Part shown: piece after piece, positions 1 to 5,117 of the stretch
Layout of the letters: each line of letters begins with the position of its first letter
Position numbering within the stretch: position 1 is the stretch's first letter
Assembly (NCBI GenBank): GCA_028719265.1
Contig: JAQUKF010000060.1
Span: 1 to 7,238 of the forward strand
From: Candidatus Omnitrophota bacterium
Lineage (GTDB): Bacteria; Omnitrophota; Gorgyraeia; Gygaellales; Profunditerraquicolaceae
Direction: 5' to 3'
Length of the DNA: 7,238 bases
Made by a program: the position numbers and the translations under genes
The notes under the pieces: generated by a model
Seen by the model: the letters and a program-made list of their open reading frames with translations, nothing else
What the model was told of the DNA's origin: nothing
Database searches by the model: none

Positions 1-1201
1 CTTCCTTGGCCTCCGCCATCCACTCTATCACCCTGTTGTAATCTTCGGCTTCGGGACGTAATTCAAGATACCTGCGGTAATGAATAATGGCTTTTTCGTT
101 ATCCTGCAGATGATCGTCATAAACAATGGCTAAATTATAATGAATATCCGCATCATCCGGACAAATTGCCAGCGTCTTCTCGTATTCCTGGGCCGCCTCC
201 CTAAACCTTCCTGAATTCTCGTATATTATCGCCAGATTATAGTGACGCTTAAGCGCCTTTTCCCTGTAAGTCCCGAATAATTCTCTCAAATCCCCGGCCT
301 GAACATTCTTCTGCTGATCCTTTTGGACCAGCTTCTGCTCCGCTTCGTTCAATTTCTCGGTCAAGGCTATCTTCTCATCCACTGCTTTTGACAGAGGAGT
401 CCTGGTATCTTCCTCTTTACCCTGCTGCTTATCCCGGCTGCTTAAGATAGCATAACCTTTAGCGTAAAAATCCGCGCGATCGGGATCCTTTATACTATAA
501 ATATAGATACTGGCCAGGCGAAGGTAAATATTCGCATCCTGCGGGTCTATCTGCAATATCGCCTCGTATTCCTTCACCGCAGACTCATAATCCTGTTTAT
601 TTTCATAATAGAGACCGCGCTTATAATGGTCCAATTTCTCTTTCTCCCTCATCAACTTTTCGGTTACCTTGGCGGCCTCAAGTGCGTTCTTTTCAAGGAT
701 ATCTTTCTCCTCATTTAAGGTCTTCAGTTTTTGATTCAGCTCCGTCACCTGGAAGTCAAGTTCTTTTTTCTGTTCGATATATTGTTTACCCTTGCGCATC
801 ATTTCTTTTTTACTCTTCTCTTCCAGGGCATTAAGCTTATCCCGCATCAACTGGATAGTCTGGGCAAGATCACTTTCCAGCTTCTTTTTTGTCTCGGCGA
901 ATGAAGTCAGCTTCTTGTTTAAGCCCGCCTCTTTCTTTTTGGCGTCGCTTATCTCCTGTTCCAAATTGACCAGCTTTGCCTCCAGGCTCAGTTTAGCCCC
1001 CGCCAGGGAATTCTTTTCCGTATTCAACGATTCAATACGTTTCTCCAGGCGGCCAACCTCCACATTAGTACTCTTCAGGTCATCATGTAATTTTCTTATT
1101 TCCGCTTTTTTCTTTGATATCGTATATATTGATACCACCAAGGCAATAACCAGGATGGCCAGCGGAATACCTATAATGATCGCCAGTTTACGTTTGTTCA
1201 T
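1..1201 (-). CDS. Membrane-anchored coiled-coil/TPR protein of a pilus/secretion locus (3' end outside the window)
   Basis: Reading the minus strand from the ATG at 1201 gives 400 codons without a stop up to the window edge. The product starts with MNKRK and a hydrophobic segment at about residues 6-27 (inner-membrane anchor, short cytoplasmic N-terminus). A long charged, heptad-like coiled coil follows at about 30-190, with many K/E/L/Q residues. Two TPR units sit at about 190-250, the first containing YESAVKEYEAILQIDP. A polar linker spans about 255-300, and two more TPRs lie at about 318-385 (FREAAQEYEKTLAICPDD; NEKAIIHYRRYLELRP). The frame ends in EWMAEAKE, which looks close to a natural C-terminus, so little is probably missing. 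The start overlaps the secretin stop as ATGA, indicating translational coupling. TPR proteins with an N-terminal anchor occur in type IV pilus loci (MshN, PilF-like) as scaffolds; that role is inferred from context. The family assignment is architectural and I recognise no specific orthologue. Confidence 0.85.
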   Translation of the reverse strand, partial: MNKRKLAIIIGIPLAILVIALVVSIYTISKKKAEIRKLHDDLKSTNVEVGRLEKRIESLNTEKNSLAGAKLSLEAKLVNLEQEISDAKKKEAGLNKKLTSFAETKKKLESDLAQTIQLMRDKLNALEEKSKKEMMRKGKQYIEQKKELDFQVTELNQKLKTLNEEKDILEKNALEAAKVTEKLMREKEKLDHYKRGLYYENKQDYESAVKEYEAILQIDPQDANIYLRLASIYIYSIKDPDRADFYAKGYAILSSRDKQQGKEEDTRTPLSKAVDEKIALTEKLNEAEQKLVQKDQQKNVQAGDLRELFGTYREKALKRHYNLAIIYENSGRFREAAQEYEKTLAICPDDADIHYNLAIVYDDHLQDNEKAIIHYRRYLELRPEAEDYNRVIEWMAEAKE

Positions 1202-2850
1202 TTTTTAGGAGGTTTCCTCATTTTTACGTCTTCCCTGAGCCTGAACATTTCATCGGAGCCGGTAATCACATGAGGGGTCAGAAAGATAGCCAATTCCTTT
1301 TTCTCGTTTATATCCGAAATATTACTGAATATTTTGCCTACCACGGGCAGGCTGCCCAAAACGGGCATTTTAGATGTATCTTTATTCGAAGTTTTCTTTA
1401 TCAAACCGGCCAAAATGATAGTATTGTTATCTTTGACCAGAACATCCGTTTCGACATTCGAGGTATCCACTATAGGTATCTTGTTGCCTTCGGTAGTCTC
1501 CAGCCAGTCGGCTATCGAGCTTACCTCCGGTTTGATATGCATTTTCACGAACCCGTCCTTATTTATCGTAGGGGTGACATAAAGGGTTACGCCTACATCT
1601 ATAAACTGTACGCTCTCGGATGTCGTAGTGGTAACATCACCGGTGGTGATGGTCGTGGTCACATAAGCCTCGCGCGTACCGACCATGAATTTCGCCTCTT
1701 CGTTATTGCATACAACGATATGCGGTGAGGAAACTACCTTCACCTTGCCGAAACTCTTTATCAGCTCCAGGGCAAAAGTGTATTTATTGTTAGCCAGGGT
1801 CCCAACGGTCAGCGCCATTGAAGAGCTGGAAGAGATAGGCGCGCTGAAAGGGAATGAACCGGTAAAGGTAAGGGAATCCTCAGCCAGACCATAAACCTTC
1901 TGCCAATCCACCCCCATAGCGAAATCGTCGTTAAGGGTGATCTCGACTATCTTTGCCTCAACAAGCACCTCCCTGGTCTTGGAATCGAAATCCGCAACCA
2001 GCTTCCTGATTTTTTCCATATTATGCGGCAGGTCCGTGACCACCAGTTTATTGGTCCGCTCGTCAACTTCCATGGTCCCGACATCCTTGGTCAAGGCCTT
2101 GGATATCTCGCCTTTGATCTCCCCTATCTTGGCGTAGTCCAACTCAAAGGCCTCGCGCACCGTCGGGAGTACCCGGTTAACGGTGGAGATGTCGGCCCTG
2201 GATGCAGCCTCTTCCATTTCTTTTATTTTAGCCGGAGTATCGATAAGAATGATCATACCGGTAGATTCATCTATGATCACCTTCCCCACTGAACTCTTTA
2301 AATTCCCAAGTATGGCCCCTATCCTTTTGGGATCGGCATATTTAAGGGATATGGTTTTAGTCTCTCTCTTATCCGTATATTTTTCTCCATAGAGGGCCTC
2401 ATATTCATTCTCCGTCATTAAGGTAATGATCCCGGCCTTCTTTTCGCAGGCAAGGCTGTTGGTCAAAAGGATCATATCCAGGACATCGGAAATCGTAACA
2501 TCTTTCAGGAAGAGAGTTATCTTGCCGTTGACATTCTTGGTAGCCACGATATTCAAATCCCCCTGCTTGGATAAGAATTTAACTGTATCCATAATATCCA
2601 TACTGCGCAAATCCAGGGATATTTTCCTGGAAAGCCCGGAGAATGGATCGCTGGCGTCCTCCAAAGCCTCCTCTTGTGCGGCAGCGGCAGCAGATTCTTT
2701 CTTGTCATCATTCTTCCCTGCGGGTGTCTTTTCCGTCGTTTTGGCTGTCCCGGTGCGTTTTTCTCCGGAGGCATTCTGGGCATGTGTAACGGCAACCCCT
2801 AAGTTGGCAATAAGGAACAAAAACAAGGTCATAATAGCTATCTTCTTCAT
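1198..2850 (-). CDS. Outer-membrane secretin, MshL/PilQ/GspD type
   Basis: A 550-residue secretin, expected to form the ring-shaped outer-membrane channel of a type IV pilus or type II secretion machine. A signal peptide (KK start, hydrophobic core 5-21, THA cleavage motif at 22-24, no lipobox) is followed by a low-complexity Ala/Lys/Glu/Thr linker to about residue 70. An STN-like N0 domain lies at about 77-125 (ISLDLRSMDIMDTVKFLS), with two ring-building N domains at about 165-220 and 235-290. The secretin core at about 295-530 has VLVEAKIVEI, VVSSPHIVVCNNEEAKFMVG, the signature MPVLGSLPVVGKIF (495-508) and KKELAIFLTPHVI. A Thr-rich stretch at 398-412 lies in the presumed gate/lip region. 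The length fits short MshL-type secretins better than longer PilQ or GspD. No AMIN domains and no C-terminal pilotin-binding S-domain are evident; the tail is short and basic (MRKPPKK). The start abuts the upstream stop directly and has a GGAG ribosome site 9 nt away. The class is secure; MSHA versus T4aP or T2SS is inferred from neighbours. Confidence 0.95.
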   Translation of the reverse strand: MKKIAIMTLFLFLIANLGVAVTHAQNASGEKRTGTAKTTEKTPAGKNDDKKESAAAAAQEEALEDASDPFSGLSRKISLDLRSMDIMDTVKFLSKQGDLNIVATKNVNGKITLFLKDVTISDVLDMILLTNSLACEKKAGIITLMTENEYEALYGEKYTDKRETKTISLKYADPKRIGAILGNLKSSVGKVIIDESTGMIILIDTPAKIKEMEEAASRADISTVNRVLPTVREAFELDYAKIGEIKGEISKALTKDVGTMEVDERTNKLVVTDLPHNMEKIRKLVADFDSKTREVLVEAKIVEITLNDDFAMGVDWQKVYGLAEDSLTFTGSFPFSAPISSSSSMALTVGTLANNKYTFALELIKSFGKVKVVSSPHIVVCNNEEAKFMVGTREAYVTTTITTGDVTTTTSESVQFIDVGVTLYVTPTINKDGFVKMHIKPEVSSIADWLETTEGNKIPIVDTSNVETDVLVKDNNTIILAGLIKKTSNKDTSKMPVLGSLPVVGKIFSNISDINEKKELAIFLTPHVITGSDEMFRLREDVKMRKPPKK

Positions 2851-3516
2851 TTACATTAACTCCATCTTCTGCCCTTCGGCCTCCAGTATTACCTTATCCT
2901 TAGAAATACTGTCTATCTTGAAATTATTGATCGAGTCCCCTTCTTTAAGAAAATAGGTTTTGTTGGCCTTTGTATCTTCAATGATCACCTCCGGATCACC
3001 GCTCAAGGATATCCCAACCAGCTTTAGTTCCTTGAGCATAGCGGCAAGCTCCTTTTTCGTCTCCTCCTGCGGGTTCTCTGCGCCTTCTAATTTGACCGGG
3101 GTAAATATATCCCTGCGCTGCACCATTTCGAGATAATACAAAAACGGTTTTACTTCCGGGCTAACCTCCCTTTCAAAATTCCTCGCCTTTTGCGCCGAAG
3201 CCTTCTTGATAAACTGTTTTAAATCCAGGCGCCTGAGCGTAAAATCCGCGCTCAGATAAATAAACAAAATCGCTGCCGCCACCACCAGGATCTTGTTCCA
3301 GACTTTCAGGTTCGGCTCATCTATTCCGCCTTTTATCCGTATGAACAGATCCTTTAACGAAAGCTTGAGGTGCGCCAGGTAAGAAAAGAGCGAATTAAAA
3401 CTGAATCCGGTAAGAGGGGACGACTTCTTGCGCTTAAGACCCAGGGAACCCGGCCCCTCGGTATCTTCGATCAGGTTCAATAGTTGTTCTTCAGGAGTAG
3501 GTTTGTTTTTTGCCAT
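2851..3516 (-). CDS. GspC/PilP-like inner-membrane protein, probable secretin partner
   Basis: A 221-residue bitopic protein. The N-terminal ~74 residues are cytoplasmic and polar or basic, starting with an acidic segment EEQLLNLIEDTEG. One transmembrane helix follows at about 75-90 (ILVVAAAILFIYLSA). The periplasmic part has a linker and then a small beta-rich domain at about 134-220: RRDIFTP, LKELKLVGIS, EVIIEDTKANKTYFLKEGDSI, FKIDSISKDKVILE. The order 'R-D-I/L-F, L-x-G-I/T, A-I-I-x-D, Y-x-x-x-x-G-D-x-I, V-x-x-I-x-x-D-x-V-x-L' is characteristic of the GspC homology region and PilP, which contact the N0 domain of the secretin. The gene lies directly before the secretin with no spacer, as expected for such a pair. 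It overlaps the ATPase gene by 40 nt; no good Shine-Dalgarno precedes its ATG, so coupling is likely. Compared with PilP it lacks a lipoprotein signal, and compared with GspC it has an unusually long cytoplasmic head. It could equally be called MshK-like by position. The fold assignment is fairly confident; the exact family name is not. Confidence 0.8.
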   Translation of the reverse strand: MAKNKPTPEEQLLNLIEDTEGPGSLGLKRKKSSPLTGFSFNSLFSYLAHLKLSLKDLFIRIKGGIDEPNLKVWNKILVVAAAILFIYLSADFTLRRLDLKQFIKKASAQKARNFEREVSPEVKPFLYYLEMVQRRDIFTPVKLEGAENPQEETKKELAAMLKELKLVGISLSGDPEVIIEDTKANKTYFLKEGDSINNFKIDSISKDKVILEAEGQKMELM

Positions 3517-4340
3517 CTCAGATTGGCTTCGTGCTCAATAATCTCTTTAATGATCTCGTTATCCACGAACTGCTTGTTCTTCATTACCAGAAGCTTCAGC
3601 GCCTTATGACACAACATCCCTATGCGCCGCGGATAGCCTTCGGTATATTTAAAGATTTCCCTGATCGCCAATTCGCTGAAAAGTTTCTCCCTGCCGTTGT
3701 AACCTGCCTGCTTTATGCGGAACTCGATCATCTCCCTTGTCTCATCTATGCCGAAAGGAGAAAGCGTATATAAAAGGCTTACCCTGTCTATCAGGTTCCT
3801 TACTTCGGTAAGCCGGGGGAGGAGTTCCATCTGGCCGAGGATTACCAGCTGCAATAATTTGAATTCGTTAGTTTCGTAATTCAGGAGCATACGCAAAGCC
3901 TCCAGTGAAAGCGAATTCAATTTCTGCGCCTCATCGATCAAGAGAACTATGGTCCTGTTCTTCTCAACCCCCTGTTCGAACAAATATCTTTTTATCGCTT
4001 CTTTGTAATCAAGTATCGTAGGATGAGGATTATTCATCTCTATGGCGAATGTCCTCACAAGAGAATCCAGGAATATCTCTTCGGATTCAAAGGTAGGATC
4101 AAGGACCATATGAAAAATGACATCCTCCCTTTCCTTCAGCATCTGGAAAAGTTTTCTTGATAAAGTGGTTTTTCCGGTCCCCACATCCCCAAGGACCACG
4201 CTCAACCCGCGCTTCAAGCGGATCTCGATAACAAGCCGCATCAATGCCGCCCTGTGCTCACTCGATTCGTAAAAGAAATTCGGGTCGGGGCTGGTTGAAA
4301 ACGGCTCTCTATTTAATCCTAATATCGCGAAATAACTCAT
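3477..4340 (-). CDS. ExeA/MshM-family AAA ATPase
   Basis: A 287-residue P-loop ATPase of the ExeA/GspA/MshM group, which in type II secretion and MSHA pilus systems assists secretin assembly across the cell wall. The N-terminus has the family opening (FAILGLNREPFSTSPDPNFFY, then the EHR segment near 28-30). Walker A is GDVGTGKT at 51-58 and Walker B is IVLLIDEAQ at 131-139, with the catalytic Asp136-Glu137 intact. Downstream are ALRMLLNYE, the ILGQMELLPRL segment (167-177), IDRVSLLYTLSPF (184-196) and GYPRRIGMLC (235-244), all in the expected order. There is no transmembrane segment and no C-terminal peptidoglycan-binding domain, unlike long ExeA/GspA proteins, so it resembles the shorter MshM form. 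The ATG at 4340 is preceded by AT-rich sequence without a clear ribosome site, but the family N-terminus begins exactly there. It is the first of four packed genes with the GspC/PilP-like protein, secretin and TPR protein, and its 3' end overlaps the next gene by 40 nt. Confidence 0.93.
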   Translation of the reverse strand: MSYFAILGLNREPFSTSPDPNFFYESSEHRAALMRLVIEIRLKRGLSVVLGDVGTGKTTLSRKLFQMLKEREDVIFHMVLDPTFESEEIFLDSLVRTFAIEMNNPHPTILDYKEAIKRYLFEQGVEKNRTIVLLIDEAQKLNSLSLEALRMLLNYETNEFKLLQLVILGQMELLPRLTEVRNLIDRVSLLYTLSPFGIDETREMIEFRIKQAGYNGREKLFSELAIREIFKYTEGYPRRIGMLCHKALKLLVMKNKQFVDNEIIKEIIEHEANLRWQKTNLLLKNNY

Positions 4341-4373
4341 TTTCTATATTTTTATTAGAGATTTAACTTATTG

Positions 4374-4401
4374 AAAAACATATAGTTACAATTGTACTAT
4401 A
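4374..4401 (-). terminator. Weak AT-rich stem-loop with T-run (possible terminator or attenuator)
   Basis: On the minus strand, TATAGTAC (4401 to 4394), the loop AATT, then GTA-A-CTATA (to 4381) form an 8-bp stem with one bulged A. Two nt later comes TTTTT (4378 to 4374). The stem includes the stop codon of the MerR-like gene, so this could partly separate the regulator from the ATPase operon. The core TACAATTGTA is also a perfect 10-bp palindrome and could instead be a protein-binding site. The stem is almost all A/T and therefore weak. Confidence 0.25.
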
Positions 4402-4624
4402 ATCCAAGTAACTTCTTTCTTATCAAATTCAAAGGATACCCTTCCCTGGCCAGCTCGGATATCTTCTGCAGGCGCTCCTTGATCACAGCCTCCTCATACA
4501 TACGCTTGTTGCCCATCCTGCCGGCAACCGGAAGCAATCCTAAAGCTGTATAATAATTGATTGTTTGATATGGAGTGTTGAATTTAGAGACTATTTCCTG
4601 CGCGGATATAAGTTTCTTTTCCAT
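4397..4624 (-). CDS. Minimal MerR-like DNA-binding protein (winged-helix head only)
   Basis: A 75-residue protein that consists almost wholly of a MerR-type DNA-binding head. It contains a helix-turn-helix (ISAQEIVSKFNTPYQTINYYTALGLLP, about residues 7-33), a wing (GRMGNKRMYEEAVIKERL) and the usual following helices (LQKISELAREGYPLNLIRKKL). Conserved MerR features are visible: the INYYTALGLLP counterpart of 'LRYYEREGLLPP', an R-x-Y in the wing, and the G-Y/F-x-L-x-x-I-R-x-x-L ending. The long dimerisation helix and effector-binding domain of full MerR regulators are absent, so ligand or metal sensing is not expected and dimerisation must use another surface or a partner. The ATG at 4624 has only a weak AGG four bases upstream; no better start exists. 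The gene precedes the pilus/secretion genes in the same direction by 56 nt and follows a promoter-like sequence and an 18-bp palindrome, so autoregulation or control of the downstream genes is plausible but inferred. Confidence 0.8.
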   Translation of the reverse strand: MEKKLISAQEIVSKFNTPYQTINYYTALGLLPVAGRMGNKRMYEEAVIKERLQKISELAREGYPLNLIRKKLLGL

Positions 4625-4654
4625 AGCGCCTGGGTTTGGGGGAATACTTATTAG

Positions 4655-4672
4655 TTTTAGTAATTACTAAAA
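4655..4672. promoter_or_regulatory. 18-bp perfect palindrome, candidate operator
   Basis: TTTTAGTAATTACTAAAA is its own reverse complement over all 18 bases; allowing one mismatch the symmetry runs from 4652 to 4675. It lies about 30 nt before the MerR-like start and just downstream of the predicted -10 box, where a bound protein would block transcription. It is too AT-rich to be a convincing RNA hairpin terminator. A role as operator, perhaps for the MerR-like protein itself, is inference. Confidence 0.4.
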
Positions 4673-4689
4673 GTACTGAATATACTATA

Positions 4690-4717
4690 TGTATAGCATA
4701 TTTTCATCATTTGTCAA
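4690..4717 (-). promoter_or_regulatory. Sigma70-like promoter for the MerR-like gene and possibly the pilus genes
   Basis: The minus strand carries a perfect -35 box TTGACA (4717 to 4712), a 16-nt spacer, and TATACA (4695 to 4690) as a 4-of-6 -10 box. Transcription would start near 4683, about 60 nt before the MerR-like ATG. The -10 region overlaps a small dyad CTATA-TG-TATAG (4685-4696). It sits between a likely terminator for the preceding operon and the first gene of the next, as a promoter should. It is not experimentally supported, and AT-rich sequence gives chance matches. Confidence 0.5.
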
Positions 4718-4724
4718 GTAAAAA

Positions 4725-4762
4725 CGAAACAAAATGGGGTCAGCGAAACAAAATGGGGTCAG
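4725..4762. repeat. Two head-to-tail copies of a 19-bp repeat
   Basis: CGAAACAAAATGGGGTCAG occurs at 4725-4743 and again, with no difference and no gap, at 4744-4762. The GGGGTCAG end of the second copy is also the foot of the adjoining 17-bp hairpin, and its inverted copy CTGACCCC is at 4794-4801. The arrangement suggests slippage or a repetitive palindromic element rather than coding or CRISPR sequence. Confidence 0.95.
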
Positions 4763-4801
4763 GATTATTTTCTCGTTTGTTGGAAAAATAATCCTGACCC
4801 C
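4755..4801 (-). terminator. 17-bp perfect inverted repeat: likely terminator, possibly REP-like element
   Basis: GGGGTCAGGATTATTTT (4755-4771) and its exact reverse complement (4785-4801) enclose a 13-nt loop. On the minus strand the stem starts 20 nt after the stop of the PII-like gene and is followed by ATTTTGTTTCG, a broken T-rich tract, so it can end the RND/PII-like transcript. The very regular stem and the extra GGGGTCAG copies beside it also fit a mobile repetitive extragenic palindrome. Both readings may hold at once. Confidence 0.6.
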
Positions 4802-4821
4802 GTTATTATTCAACAAATATT

Positions 4822-5115
4822 TTAGCTTATCTCTTCCAGAGCCCAGCTGAAAGCCTTGACCCCTTCTTTGCCTAATCTTTTACGCAATTCCTTAACGCAT
4901 GAGAATACTTGTTTTGCCTCTTCTTGCCGGCAAGCTACATACAAAATATTATTCCTGCCCGGCCAAACATCGTTACCCAGGTGTGTGCCGGATGTCTCCC
5001 CCCTGCCGAATACCCCTTTTATCTTGGTGTAATTCTTTAAGGTACAGCTTTCCAGTATTTCCATTATTTCATCATCGATCGCTTCGTTATAACACAACAT
5101 AAGCATTTTCATCAT
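4822..5115 (-). CDS. PII-like (GlnB-fold) small protein paired with the RND pump
   Basis: A 97-residue soluble protein with the alternating beta-alpha-beta-beta-alpha-beta pattern of the PII superfamily. A first strand (MKMLMLCYN) and a helix (DDEIMEILESC) are followed by a strand and loop (YTKIKGVFGRGETSGTHLGNDVWPGRNNILYVAC, about 29-62). A second helix (QEEAKQVFSCVKELRKRL) and a final strand (GVKAFSWALEEI) complete it. The helix-strand spacing, the glycine-rich loop ahead of the second hairpin strand and the 'G-V-K-A-F' ending resemble PII-like proteins encoded beside RND efflux genes (for example DUF3240-type). The canonical PII uridylylated T-loop tyrosine context and ATP-binding signature are not evident, so it is probably not a nitrogen regulator. 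Its start lies 2 nt after the permease stop, with AGGG about 11 nt upstream, so the two are co-expressed. A role in sensing a ligand for, or modulating, the pump is inferred. A second ATG three bases in could serve equally well. Confidence 0.65.
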   Translation of the reverse strand: MMKMLMLCYNEAIDDEIMEILESCTLKNYTKIKGVFGRGETSGTHLGNDVWPGRNNILYVACRQEEAKQVFSCVKELRKRLGKEGVKAFSWALEEIS

Positions 5116-5117
5116 TT

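Noticed and set aside
792..1208. Plus-strand open frame of 138 codons opposite the TPR protein
   Set aside because: It is the complement of a continuous 400-codon minus-strand frame with clear coiled-coil and TPR features; its Ser/Phe/Leu-rich product is the typical shadow of Lys/Glu-rich coding sequence.
2426..2956. Plus-strand open frame of 176 codons opposite the secretin and PilP-like genes
   Set aside because: It spans the junction of two well-supported minus-strand genes, has no recognisable domain, and its composition mirrors the antisense strand.
4725..4762. Possible CRISPR array
   Set aside because: Only two 19-bp units, directly joined with no spacer between them, and no cas genes nearby.
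4625..4821. Possible hidden small gene or RNA gene in the intergenic gap
   Set aside because: No open frame with a ribosome site and no tRNA-like or riboswitch-like fold was apparent; the promoter, palindrome, tandem repeat and hairpin account for most of the sequence.
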